Source: Nocardia ignorata NBRC 108230 (lineage in GTDB: Bacteria; Actinomycetota; Actinomycetes; Mycobacteriales; Mycobacteriaceae). Taken from it: a DNA stretch of 64,000 nt. Below the pieces are notes generated by a model. That model was not told the origin of the DNA, searched no databases, and worked only from the letters and a program-made list of their open reading frames with translations. The stretch is from positions 62,001-126,000 of the forward strand of contig NZ_BDBI01000031.1 of NCBI RefSeq assembly GCF_001612905.1. Direction: 5' to 3'. Each line of letters starts with the position of its first letter. Position 1 is the first letter of the stretch. The translations under genes and the position numbers were made by a program. Shown piece after piece: positions 1 to 7,637 of the stretch.

Positions 1-1046
1 TCAACAAGTACGCCAAGGAGAAGAAGCTTCTCAAGGAAAAGGACGGCAACCTCACCGGCGACGACATCCGCGAGGGCCTGGCCGCCATCGTGAGCGTGAA
101 GGTCGGCGAGCCGCAGTTCGAGGGCCAGACCAAGACCAAGCTCGGCAACACCGAGGTGAAGTCGTTCGTGCAGCGCGCCTGCAACGAGCACCTCACGCAC
201 TGGTTCGAGGCGAACCCGGCCGACGCGAAGACCATCGTGCAGAAGGCCGTGTCCTCGGCGCAGGCCCGGATGGCCGCCCGTAAGGCACGTGAGCTGGTAC
301 GCCGCAAGTCGGCGACCGACCTGGGCGGGCTGCCCGGCAAGCTGGCCGACTGCCGCTCCAAGGATCCGGGCAAGTGCGAGATCTACATCGTCGAGGGTGA
401 CTCCGCCGGTGGCTCGGCCAAGTCCGGCCGCGACTCGATGTACCAGGCGATTCTTCCGCTGCGCGGCAAGATCATCAATGTCGAGAAGGCCCGCATCGAC
501 CGCGTCCTCAAGAACAACGAGGTCCAGTCGATCATCACCGCGTTCGGCACCGGTATCCACGACGAGTTCGATATCGCCAAGCTGCGCTACAACAAGATCA
601 TCCTGATGGCCGACGCCGACGTCGACGGTCAGCACATCGCCACGCTGCTGCTCACGCTGCTGTTCCGCTTCATGCGTCCGCTGGTGGAGCAGGGCCACGT
701 GTTCCTGGCCCAGCCGCCGCTGTACAAGCTCAAGTGGATGCGTTCGGAGCCGGAGTTCGCCTACTCCGACCGCGAGCGCGACGCGCTGGTCGAGGCCGGT
801 CTGGCCGCGGGCAAGAAGATCAACAAGGACGACGGCATCCAGCGCTACAAGGGTCTGGGTGAGATGAACGCCAAGGAGCTGTGGGAAACCACCATGGATC
901 CGTCGGTGCGGGTGCTTCGTCAGGTGACGCTCGACGACGCCGCCGCGGCCGACGAGCTGTTCTCCGTGCTGATGGGCGAGGACGTGGAAGCACGTCGCAG
1001 CTTCATCACCCGTAACGCCAAGGACGTTCGCTTCCTCGATGTGTGA
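1..1046 (+). CDS. gyrB: DNA gyrase subunit B, C-terminal part (5' end outside window)
   Basis: This is the ATPase subunit of DNA gyrase, which with GyrA introduces negative supercoils into DNA. The reading frame is already open at base 3 and runs to a TGA at 1046, so about 347 C-terminal residues are present and the start codon lies upstream of the window. The TOPRIM domain is recognisable: an EGDSAGGSAK motif (about base 390) and the metal-binding DADVDGQHI motif (about base 610) are intact, and the family C-terminal YKGLGEMN motif lies near base 845. The gene sits 54 bp upstream of gyrA on the same strand, the usual actinobacterial order, so the two are probably co-transcribed. Confidence 0.98.
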   Translation, partial: NKYAKEKKLLKEKDGNLTGDDIREGLAAIVSVKVGEPQFEGQTKTKLGNTEVKSFVQRACNEHLTHWFEANPADAKTIVQKAVSSAQARMAARKARELVRRKSATDLGGLPGKLADCRSKDPGKCEIYIVEGDSAGGSAKSGRDSMYQAILPLRGKIINVEKARIDRVLKNNEVQSIITAFGTGIHDEFDIAKLRYNKIILMADADVDGQHIATLLLTLLFRFMRPLVEQGHVFLAQPPLYKLKWMRSEPEFAYSDRERDALVEAGLAAGKKINKDDGIQRYKGLGEMNAKELWETTMDPSVRVLRQVTLDDAAAADELFSVLMGEDVEARRSFITRNAKDVRFLDV

Positions 1047-1100
1047 GCGGTGCTGCGCCACCGCGCGCCCGCGAACACATCAGCCCTCTAAGGAGATTCG

Positions 1101-3611
1101 ATGACTGAGACCACGCTGCCACCGTCCGGCGGTGCGGGCGACCGGATCGAACCGGTCGACATCCAGAACGAAATGCAGAGCAGCTACATCGATTACGCGA
1201 TGAGCGTGATCGTCGGCCGCGCGCTGCCCGATGTGCGCGACGGCCTCAAGCCGGTGCACCGGCGCGTGCTCTACGCCATGTACGACAACGGTTACCGCCC
1301 CGATCGCGGTTACGTGAAGTCGGCGCGTCCGGTCGCCGAGACCATGGGTAACTACCACCCGCACGGCGACTCGTCGATCTACGACACCCTCGTGCGCATG
1401 GCCCAGCCGTGGTCGCTGCGGTACCCGCTGGTCGACGGCCAGGGCAACTTCGGTTCCCGCGGCAACGACGGCGCGGCAGCCATGCGTTACACCGAGTGCC
1501 GTCTCACGCCGCTGGCGATGGAGATGCTGCGCGATATCGACAGTGAGACCGTCGATTTCGTGCCCAACTACGACGGTCGCTCGATGGAGCCGACCGTGCT
1601 GCCGGCGCGCGTGCCCGCGCTGTTGATGAACGGCAGCAACGGCATCGCCGTCGGTATGGCGACCAACATCCCGCCGCACAACCTGAACGAGCTGGCCGAG
1701 GCCATCTACTGGTCGCTGGAGAACTACGACGCCGACGAGGAATCCACCCTCGCCGCGTGCATGGAGCGCGTCAAGGGCCCCGACTTCCCGACCCACGGCC
1801 TGATCGTCGGCAGCCAGGGCATCCACGACGCCTACACCACCGGTCGCGGTTCCATCCGCATGCGCGGTGTGGTGGAGATCGAGGAAGACGCGCGTGGCCG
1901 CACCACGATCGTCATCACCGAGCTGCCGTACCAGGTGAACACCGACAACTTCGTCAACTCGATCGCCGAGCAGGTCAAGGACGGCAAGATCGCGGGTATC
2001 TCCGATATCCACGACGAGTCCTCCGACCGTGTCGGCATGCGCATCGTGGTGACGGTCAAGCGCGACGCCGTGGCCAAGGTCGTGCTGAACAACCTCTACA
2101 AGCACACCCAGCTGCAGACCAGCTTCGGTGCGAACATGCTCTCGATCGTCGACGGTGTGCCGCGCACGCTCCGCCTGGATCAGATGATCCGGCACTACGT
2201 GAACCACCAGCTCGAGGTCATCGTCCGGCGCACCCGCTACCTGCTGCGCAAGGCCGAGGAGCGGGCCCACATCCTGCGCGGCCTGGTGAAGGCGCTCGAC
2301 CTGCTCGACGAGGTCATCGCCCTGATCCGCCGCTCGGCCAACACCGACACCGCGCGTACCGGCCTGATGCAGCTGCTCGACATCGACGAAATCCAGTCGA
2401 CCGCCATTCTCGACATGCAGCTGCGTCGCCTCTCGGCACTGGAGCGGCAGAAGATCGTCGACGATCTGGCCAAGATCGAACTCGAGATCGCCGACTACAA
2501 AGACATTCTGGAGCGGCCGGAGCGCCAGCGCGCGCTCGTGCGCGACGAGCTGGCCGAGATCGTCGAGAAGTACGGCGACGACCGGCGGACCCGGATCATC
2601 GCCGCCGACGGTGACGTGGCCGACGAGGATCTGATCGCCCGCGAGGACGTGGTCGTCACGATCACCGAGACCGGTTACGCCAAGCGGACCAAGACCGACC
2701 TGTACCGCTCGCAGAAGCGCGGCGGTAAGGGCGTGATGGGTGCCGGCCTCAAGCAGGACGACATCGTCAAGCACTTCTTCATCTCCTCCACCCACGACTG
2801 GCTGCTGTTCTTCACGAACAAGGGCCGGGTGTACCGGGCCAAGGCCTACGAGCTGCCCGAGGCCAACCGCACCGCGCGTGGTCAGCACGTGGCCAACCTG
2901 CTGGCGTTCCAGCCGGACGAGAAAATCGCCCAGATCATCCAGCTCAAGACCTACGAGGACGCCCCGTACCTGGTGCTGGCGACCCGCGCGGGCCTGGTGA
3001 AGAAGTCCAAGCTCACCGATTTCGACTCCAACCGGTCCGGTGGCATCGTCGCGGTGAACCTGCGCGACGACGACGAACTGGTCGGTGCGGTGCTGTGCTC
3101 GGCCGACGACGACCTGCTGCTCGTCTCGGCGCACGGCCAGTCGATCCGCTTCGCCGCGACCGACGAGGCGCTGCGCCCGATGGGCCGCGCCACCTCCGGT
3201 GTGCAGGGCATGCGGTTCAACACCGACGACGAACTGCTCTCGCTCAATGTGGTTCGCCCGGACACCTATTTGTTGGTCGCGACCGCCGGTGGGTATGCCA
3301 AGCGTACGGCGATCGAGGAGTACACCGCGCAGGGTCGCGGCGGAAAAGGCGTATTGACAATCCAATACGATCCGAAGCGTGGCAGCCTGGTGGGTGCGCT
3401 CATCGTCGACGACGAGGACGAGTTGTACGCGATCACTTCCAGTGGTGGCGTCATCCGCACCGCGGCCAAGCAGGTCCGCAAAGCCGGACGCCAGACCAAG
3501 GGCGTGCGATTGATGAACCTCGCGGATGGCGATACCTTGCTAGCGATCGCGCGCAACGCCGACGAGCCCGATCCCGATCAGCTCATCGGCGACGCGGCCT
3601 CGGAGCAATAA
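1101..3611 (+). CDS. gyrA: DNA gyrase subunit A
   Basis: The 836-residue GyrA carries the DNA cleavage and rejoining activity of gyrase. The ATG start is preceded by a clear AAGGAGA ribosome site at about 1090. The winged-helix/tower region is N-terminal; the active-site tyrosine is Tyr130 in the AAMRYTE motif, and the quinolone-determining region is GDSSIYD with Ser91, Ser92 and Asp95. Beta-propeller repeats of the C-terminal domain occupy roughly residues 510-815, including the GyrA box (QKRGGKG near base 2715). Length matches mycobacterial GyrA. It follows gyrB by 54 bp and precedes the DUF3566 gene by 39 bp, suggesting one transcript ending at the hairpin at 4692. Confidence 0.99.
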   Translation: MTETTLPPSGGAGDRIEPVDIQNEMQSSYIDYAMSVIVGRALPDVRDGLKPVHRRVLYAMYDNGYRPDRGYVKSARPVAETMGNYHPHGDSSIYDTLVRMAQPWSLRYPLVDGQGNFGSRGNDGAAAMRYTECRLTPLAMEMLRDIDSETVDFVPNYDGRSMEPTVLPARVPALLMNGSNGIAVGMATNIPPHNLNELAEAIYWSLENYDADEESTLAACMERVKGPDFPTHGLIVGSQGIHDAYTTGRGSIRMRGVVEIEEDARGRTTIVITELPYQVNTDNFVNSIAEQVKDGKIAGISDIHDESSDRVGMRIVVTVKRDAVAKVVLNNLYKHTQLQTSFGANMLSIVDGVPRTLRLDQMIRHYVNHQLEVIVRRTRYLLRKAEERAHILRGLVKALDLLDEVIALIRRSANTDTARTGLMQLLDIDEIQSTAILDMQLRRLSALERQKIVDDLAKIELEIADYKDILERPERQRALVRDELAEIVEKYGDDRRTRIIAADGDVADEDLIAREDVVVTITETGYAKRTKTDLYRSQKRGGKGVMGAGLKQDDIVKHFFISSTHDWLLFFTNKGRVYRAKAYELPEANRTARGQHVANLLAFQPDEKIAQIIQLKTYEDAPYLVLATRAGLVKKSKLTDFDSNRSGGIVAVNLRDDDELVGAVLCSADDDLLLVSAHGQSIRFAATDEALRPMGRATSGVQGMRFNTDDELLSLNVVRPDTYLLVATAGGYAKRTAIEEYTAQGRGGKGVLTIQYDPKRGSLVGALIVDDEDELYAITSSGGVIRTAAKQVRKAGRQTKGVRLMNLADGDTLLAIARNADEPDPDQLIGDAASEQ

Positions 3612-3650
3612 CCCAACCAGCGGCGGCAACGAACGGATCTGAGGATTCCA

Positions 3651-4673
3651 TTGACCACACCGAATCAGTCGAACGACGATCGGAACCAGACCAACGGCGT
3701 CACCGAGCGGGTCGCCTCGTCTCCGATCCAGCCGCGGCCGATCCCACGTCAGGGTGCGGCCGAAGGCGCCAAGGCACCGGAATCCGGTGGCGCCGGGGAC
3801 GAATCGTTCGACCAGGCCACCGTGCGGATGGGTACCGAGCCGAACGGGCCTGCCAACGGCTCGGGCAACGGCAAGGGTAAATCGCCCTATCAGGACGGCT
3901 GGGCGCAGTTGCCGCAGCGGGAACCGCAGTCCAACCTGTACCGACCGGGTGAGGCGCCGAGCCAGGGCCGCCCGTCCTCGGGTGGTCAGGGTGGCGGTGG
4001 CCTCAAGGGCAGCGGTCCGTCCAACGCGCGCACCACCGCCGACCTGGCGGCCAAGGCGGCGCGCAAGGAAGCCGCGATGGTGAAGTCCGTCGGTATCGAT
4101 GGGCCGACCCGAAGCATCGCGCGTCCCGAACTGGTCAAGGACATGCCCGATCTATCGGATGTGCGTCATCCGGGGTCGGACCTGCCGATGGCCAACACCG
4201 GGCTGCCGATGGCTCCCCAGCAGCCGCAGAGCGGACCGTCGGCGCGGGCCGCGGCCGCCTCTGGCCCGGTGTCGCCCGCCGTTCCGGTGGCCATCGCGGC
4301 CGCCGCGTCGGGTGAGCCGCTGCGCGCGACGGTGCAGATCCGCCGCATCGATCCGTGGTCGACGCTGAAGATCACGCTGGTCATCAGTGTGGCGCTGTTC
4401 TTCGTGTGGATGGTCGCCGTCGGCCTGCTCTACATCGTGCTCGCGGGCATGGGTGTGTGGGACAACCTGGACAACTCGCTGGGCGAGATGTTCAACCAGG
4501 AGGGCAGCTCGGGCGGCCTGATCGACGCGGGCACGATCTTCGGGTACGCGGGCGTCATCGGGCTCATCAACGTGGTGCTGTTCACCGCGCTGGCGACGGT
4601 CGGTGTGTTCATCTACAACCAGTGCTGCGATCTGGTCGGTGGCATCCAGGTGACCCTGGCCGATCCGGACTAG
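3651..4673 (+). CDS. DUF3566 membrane protein (Rv0007-like)
   Basis: This 340-residue protein has a long, probably disordered N-terminal cytoplasmic region rich in Gly, Pro, Ser and Gln (about residues 1-220), then a DUF3566-type membrane domain with two strong hydrophobic helices (about 240-265 and 295-320) and a short polar C-terminus. The TTG start at 3651 gives an MTTPNQ N-terminus; the gene follows gyrA by 39 bp. Position and architecture match M. tuberculosis Rv0007, always found between gyrA and ileT. Its function is not established; the neighbouring cell-division genes make an envelope or division role plausible, but that is inference. It is followed by a strong terminator. Confidence 0.9.
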   Translation: MTTPNQSNDDRNQTNGVTERVASSPIQPRPIPRQGAAEGAKAPESGGAGDESFDQATVRMGTEPNGPANGSGNGKGKSPYQDGWAQLPQREPQSNLYRPGEAPSQGRPSSGGQGGGGLKGSGPSNARTTADLAAKAARKEAAMVKSVGIDGPTRSIARPELVKDMPDLSDVRHPGSDLPMANTGLPMAPQQPQSGPSARAAAASGPVSPAVPVAIAAAASGEPLRATVQIRRIDPWSTLKITLVISVALFFVWMVAVGLLYIVLAGMGVWDNLDNSLGEMFNQEGSSGGLIDAGTIFGYAGVIGLINVVLFTALATVGVFIYNQCCDLVGGIQVTLADPD

Positions 4674-4691
4674 GGACACGCGTTTTCCGGC

Positions 4692-4734
4692 ACGGCCGGT
4701 CGGACCAGGAAACTGGCTCTGACCGGCCGTTTTG
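4692..4734 (+). terminator. Rho-independent terminator of the gyrBA transcript
   Basis: A perfect 10-bp inverted repeat (ACGGCCGGTC at 4692-4701 and GACCGGCCGT at 4721-4730) is followed by a TTT tract. It lies 18 bp after the DUF3566 stop codon and before tRNA-Ile, so it should separate the gyrase transcript from the tRNA genes. Confidence 0.8.
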
Positions 4735-4810
4735 GTTATCGGCGGGAGGGTAAGGTAACCTCGTGTCTCGTTGCGGTTCACTGCTCCGGCAGGGGAACGG
4801 AATCGAGTTC

Positions 4811-4884
4811 GGGCCTATAGCTCAGGCGGTTAGAGCGCTTCGCTGATAACGAAGAGGTCGGAGGTTCAAGTCCTCCTAGGCCCA
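4811..4884 (+). tRNA. ileT: tRNA-Ile (anticodon GAT)
   Basis: The cloverleaf is complete: acceptor arm GGGCCTA pairs with TAGGCCC, discriminator A is at 4884, and the T-arm contains GGTTCAAGTCC. The anticodon loop CTGATAA places GAT at 4845-4847, reading Ile ATC/ATT codons. No CCA is encoded. Its place after gyrA and before alaT is conserved in Corynebacteriales. Confidence 0.97.
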
Positions 4885-4900
4885 CTCCCGAACATCACAG

Positions 4901-4906
4901 TAGGGT
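4901..4906 (+). promoter_or_regulatory. -10 box of the DLW-39 gene (leaderless)
   Basis: TAGGGT fits the actinobacterial TANNNT -10 consensus and lies exactly 7 nt before the ATG at 4914, so transcription would start at the start codon. No Shine-Dalgarno sequence is needed or well placed here. Confidence 0.6.
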
Positions 4907-4913
4907 GGGAATC

Positions 4914-5021
4914 ATGAAGATTGTCCTCACGGTCGGTGTTGTGATCGCGGTTCTCATCGGTATCACCAAATTCCGCAAGCGCGACGAAGCCGATCTCTGG
5001 CGTGAGGTCACCACCCGCTGA
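4914..5021 (+). CDS. DLW-39 family small membrane protein
   Basis: A 35-residue open frame begins with a hydrophobic helix (about residues 2-18) followed by a charged tail containing the DLW signature (residues 27-29) near the C-terminus. It sits between tRNA-Ile and tRNA-Ala, exactly where the DLW-39 family of actinobacterial micro-proteins is found. The ATG is preceded by a -10 box at leaderless spacing. Function is unknown; the single membrane helix with a short cytoplasmic tail suggests an inner-membrane peptide. At this length it is easily missed by gene callers. Confidence 0.82.
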   Translation: MKIVLTVGVVIAVLIGITKFRKRDEADLWREVTTR

Positions 5022-5052
5022 TTCGGGTTGCCAGCCGGTACACCACCGGTAA

Positions 5053-5125
5053 GGGGCCTTAGCTCAATTGGCAGAGCACTGCCTTTGCAAGGCAGGGGTT
5101 AGGGGTTCGATTCCCCTAGGCTCCA
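5053..5125 (+). tRNA. alaT: tRNA-Ala (anticodon TGC)
   Basis: The acceptor arm GGGGCCT pairs with AGGCTCC (one G-T pair), with discriminator A at 5125. The anticodon stem CTGCC/GGCAG encloses the loop TTTGCAA, giving TGC at 5086-5088. No CCA is encoded. The next coding start lies only 5 nt beyond the tRNA 3' end. Confidence 0.97.
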
Positions 5126-5130
5126 CTTCT

Positions 5131-6069
5131 GTGAATTCCTCGGTTTTCGATTTCCTGCTCACCGCCACCCCCGGTGCCGCCGATTCGGCGGATTTCGCGG
5201 CGGACTGGGCACGTCACCGCGCTCGCTGTGCGGATCTCGCCAATTCTGTCGACCGCGCCGCTGTCGCCGGATTCGACAGTGTCGCATTGGGTTCCGCGTT
5301 CCTCGGTGGGTATCAGGAAGCGCTGCACGCGCTGGTGCCAGTACTCGCCCCGGACGAGCTGAGTTCGATGTGCGCGACCGAGGCCACCGGAGCACGACCC
5401 TCGGCCATGACGACGGCCGTCACCGGCGACGGGATGGTGACCGGAACCAAATCGTTCGCCACCCTCGGCACCTCCGCCACCCGGTTTCTCGTGATCGCCC
5501 GCGCGGGCACACATTCCGACGGCAAGCCGGACCTGCGCGCCGTGCTCGTCGCGGGCGGACCGCAGGCGGAGGTGACCCCGCTGCCGCCGTTGCCGTTCGC
5601 ACCGGAGATCCCGCACGCCACCGTCGGTTTCACGGACGCGCCGGGAGAAACGCTACCCGGCGACGGGTACGCCGACTACCTGAAGCCGTTCCGCACCGTC
5701 GAGGACCTGCACGTGCTTGCCGCTGTGCTCGGTCAGCTAGTGCGGGTGGCCCGACAAGCACAATGGCCCGCCGACGCGCTCACGGCCCTGCTGGCGCTGT
5801 TTGCGGCCGTCCGTGGCCTCAGCACCGAACCCGCCGCGTCGGCGGGCGTGCACATCGCGCTCGCCGGCGTCTTCGATCGCTGCACCGCGCTGCTCACCGA
5901 ACTCGCACCGCACTGGGACCGGGTGGATCAGGAGATCCGGCAGCGCTGGGAGCGGGACGCGCCACTGCTCGGGGTCGCCGGGAAGGTCCGTGCGGCCCGG
6001 CTGGCTACCGCCTGGCGCACAGTGGCCGAACAGGGGGCCGGCGCGCCTGCGGGCCACGAGGATCACTAG
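5131..6069 (+). CDS. Acyl-CoA dehydrogenase-like protein, short form
   Basis: This 312-residue protein resembles the acyl-CoA dehydrogenase fold: an N-terminal helical part (FLGGYQEAL near residue 60) and a central beta domain with a TEATG motif (about residue 85) and a GTKSFATLG segment typical of the flavin-binding middle domain. It is about 70 residues shorter than the usual 380, with a shortened C-terminal helical bundle, and I cannot identify the catalytic Glu. The chosen GTG at 5131 is the only in-frame start that keeps the N-terminal helix without running into the tRNA; it is 5 nt after alaT. An in-frame ATG at 5068 lies inside the tRNA and is unlikely. It could be a non-canonical or inactive family member. 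Confidence 0.78.
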   Translation: MNSSVFDFLLTATPGAADSADFAADWARHRARCADLANSVDRAAVAGFDSVALGSAFLGGYQEALHALVPVLAPDELSSMCATEATGARPSAMTTAVTGDGMVTGTKSFATLGTSATRFLVIARAGTHSDGKPDLRAVLVAGGPQAEVTPLPPLPFAPEIPHATVGFTDAPGETLPGDGYADYLKPFRTVEDLHVLAAVLGQLVRVARQAQWPADALTALLALFAAVRGLSTEPAASAGVHIALAGVFDRCTALLTELAPHWDRVDQEIRQRWERDAPLLGVAGKVRAARLATAWRTVAEQGAGAPAGHEDH

Positions 6070-6135
6070 CTGTTCTCGTGGCCGCGTCACGTGGCCTGAA
6101 CCCGGCTGTCGGGCGATGGAACTGCACCTTGCCGG

Positions 6136-6214
6136 AAAATGGGGAGCGGGCCTCGGCGAAGGGGGGGAGTTAGCCGAGGCCCGCGTAGGGTCGGCCCGGG
6201 GGGGAGGGGCCGAC
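6136..6214 (-). ncRNA. 6C small RNA
   Basis: Read on the minus strand, two adjacent perfect hairpins each expose a run of seven cytosines in the loop. Hairpin 1 pairs GTCGGCCC (6214-6207) with GGGCCGAC (6197-6190); its loop is CTCCCCCCC. Hairpin 2 pairs GCGGGCCTCGGC (6184-6173) with GCCGAGGCCCGC (6157-6146); its 15-nt loop also contains seven C. A TTTT tract at 6139-6136 supplies a plausible 3' end. Paired C-rich loops define the actinobacterial 6C RNA family, whose members base-pair with G-rich mRNA segments. The promoter box lies directly upstream, putting the transcription start at the first base of hairpin 1. Confidence 0.9.
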
Positions 6215-6221
6215 GTGAACG

Positions 6222-6227
6222 ATCCTA
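6222..6227 (-). promoter_or_regulatory. -10 box of the 6C RNA
   Basis: On the minus strand TAGGAT (TANNNT type) lies 7 nt before the first paired base of the 6C RNA. No good -35 element is seen, which is common for actinobacterial promoters. Confidence 0.65.
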
Positions 6228-6338
6228 CGCGATCCACGCGGAAATCGTGTACGCGCAACGGATCAGTTTCCGAGAATTTTTCGTGTCGCGGCCCGTCATG
6301 GGGCCGTCGGCCGCAGCCGCGGAGCGGTCGCCGCGGTG

Positions 6339-6354
6339 TTGTGAGACATCACAA
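6339..6354. promoter_or_regulatory. Operator-like palindrome TTGTGA-N4-TCACAA
   Basis: Two perfect 6-bp half sites flank a GACA spacer. The half sites resemble CRP/GlxR sites, but those have a 6-nt spacer, so another dimeric regulator is as likely. It lies about 290 bp upstream of the ABC transporter and 110 bp upstream of the 6C promoter. Confidence 0.35.
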
Positions 6355-6518
6355 ACGTCTTATGAACACCCGAAGTGGCTGGTACGCAAGGTATTACGGC
6401 TCGCGCGAGCTGAACATGTTCTCGTCGGGGTCGCCGTGCGGCCACCCGCAATCCGGGCCGGAGCGCAGCCGCATCGCCGAAAAATCAGTCCGATTCGCCG
6501 CGTGTCGCATGCACTCGG

Positions 6519-6548
6519 CATGTCGAACAGATTTGTACATCTGACATG
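6519..6548. promoter_or_regulatory. Nested palindrome upstream of drrAB-like genes
   Basis: CATGT (6519-6523) and CAGAT (6528-6532) face ATCTG (6539-6543) and ACATG (6544-6548) around the centre TTGTAC. Drug-exporter operons are often controlled by a TetR-type repressor binding such sites; no regulator gene is adjacent here, so this is inference. Confidence 0.35.
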
Positions 6549-6641
6549 CGAACCACCCGAAATGAGGATGCGACTTGTCGGTGGGTGGGGCAATACTGAG
6601 GCCACCAAGGGTTCGCGAACTACGACATCATCAGGAGAATC

Positions 6642-7637
6642 ATGCCCGACGCAATCGTCGCCGAGGGTCTGGTCAAACGGTACGGACAGCTCACCGCACT
6701 GGACGGGCTGGATCTCTCCGTCCCCGAAGGCACCGTCACCGCACTTCTCGGCCCGAACGGCGCGGGAAAGACCACGACTGTCCGTGTACTCACCACTCTG
6801 CTCGTTCCCGACGAAGGCCGCGCCACCGTCGCCGGGGTCGATGTCATCAACAATCCGCAGGCACTGCGCTCGCGCATCGGCGCGTCGGGCCAGTACGCCG
6901 CCGTCGACGAGTACCTGACCGGCTTCGAGAACCTCGAAATGGTCGGCAGGCTCTATCACCTCGGCACGCAGCGCAGCAAGGAACGGGCCCGCGAGCTGCT
7001 CGAACGCTTCCGGCTCACCGACGCCGCCGACCGCCCGGTGAAGGGCTATTCCGGCGGCATGCGCAGGCGCCTGGACCTCGCGGGCGCGCTGGTCGCCAAC
7101 CCGCCGGTGCTGTTCCTCGACGAGCCGACCACCGGCCTCGACCCACGCGCCCGCCTGGATCTGTGGGACGTGATCGAGGAACTCGTCTCCGGCGGCACCA
7201 CCCTGCTGCTCACCACCCAGTACATGGAGGAGGCCGACCGCCTGGCCGACTCCATCGCGGTGATCGACCGCGGCACCGTCATCGCTCGCGGCACCGCCGA
7301 CGAACTCAAGGCACTCGTCGGTGGCGACCGCATCGAACTCACCGTCGCCACCGCCGACCAGCTCACCGACGCCAAACAGGTGCTCAGCGGCCTGGCCGAC
7401 GGCGAAATCCACATCGAACCGGGGCTGCGCAAGATCACCGTGCCCGTGGCCGACGGTTCCCAGGACCTGGTCACCGCCATCGGCAGGCTCACCGAGCACA
7501 AGGTCGAGATCAACGACGTCGCCCTGCGCAGGCCTTCGCTCGACGACGTATTCCTCACCCTCACCGGGCACGAGGCCGAAGAACTCGTCGCCGGGGATGC
7601 CGAGAAGGCAAGCGTCAAGGAAGGACAGAGCCGATGA
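6642..7637 (+). CDS. ABC transporter ATP-binding protein, DrrA family
   Basis: This 331-residue nucleotide-binding protein powers a two-gene ABC exporter. Visible motifs are Walker A GPNGAGKT (about residue 38), the Q-loop region, the signature YSGGMRRRLDLA (about residue 132), Walker B LFLDEPTTGLD and the switch histidine region LLTTQYMEEAD. The extended C-terminal part with a RPSLDDVFLTLTG motif is typical of daunorubicin-resistance DrrA proteins. The start has the ribosome site AGGAGA 4 nt upstream. Its stop overlaps the permease start by ATGA, so the two are translationally coupled. The substrate cannot be read from sequence; candidates are lipids or hydrophobic drugs. Confidence 0.92.
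   Translation: MPDAIVAEGLVKRYGQLTALDGLDLSVPEGTVTALLGPNGAGKTTTVRVLTTLLVPDEGRATVAGVDVINNPQALRSRIGASGQYAAVDEYLTGFENLEMVGRLYHLGTQRSKERARELLERFRLTDAADRPVKGYSGGMRRRLDLAGALVANPPVLFLDEPTTGLDPRARLDLWDVIEELVSGGTTLLLTTQYMEEADRLADSIAVIDRGTVIARGTADELKALVGGDRIELTVATADQLTDAKQVLSGLADGEIHIEPGLRKITVPVADGSQDLVTAIGRLTEHKVEINDVALRRPSLDDVFLTLTGHEAEELVAGDAEKASVKEGQSR

Larger units (their letters stand above)
6070..6641. other. Intergenic region with 6C RNA and operator-like palindromes
   Basis: This 572-bp stretch contains no convincing coding sequence. It holds the 6C small RNA on the minus strand (6136-6214), a perfect TTGTGA/TCACAA palindrome (6339-6354), a nested palindrome (6519-6548) and the ribosome site AGGAGA just before the ABC transporter gene. 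Confidence 0.7.

Noticed and set aside
1080..3365. A 761-codon open frame antisense to gyrA
   Set aside because: It is the shadow of the GC-rich codon pattern of gyrA; its product is low-complexity His/Val/Asp/Arg-rich with no family resemblance.
5068..5130. ATG start at 5068 for the acyl-CoA dehydrogenase-like gene
   Set aside because: It lies inside tRNA-Ala and would translate the tRNA sequence.
6339..6354. CRP/GlxR binding site
   Set aside because: Half sites match, but the spacer is 4 nt instead of 6, so I keep it only as an unspecified palindrome.
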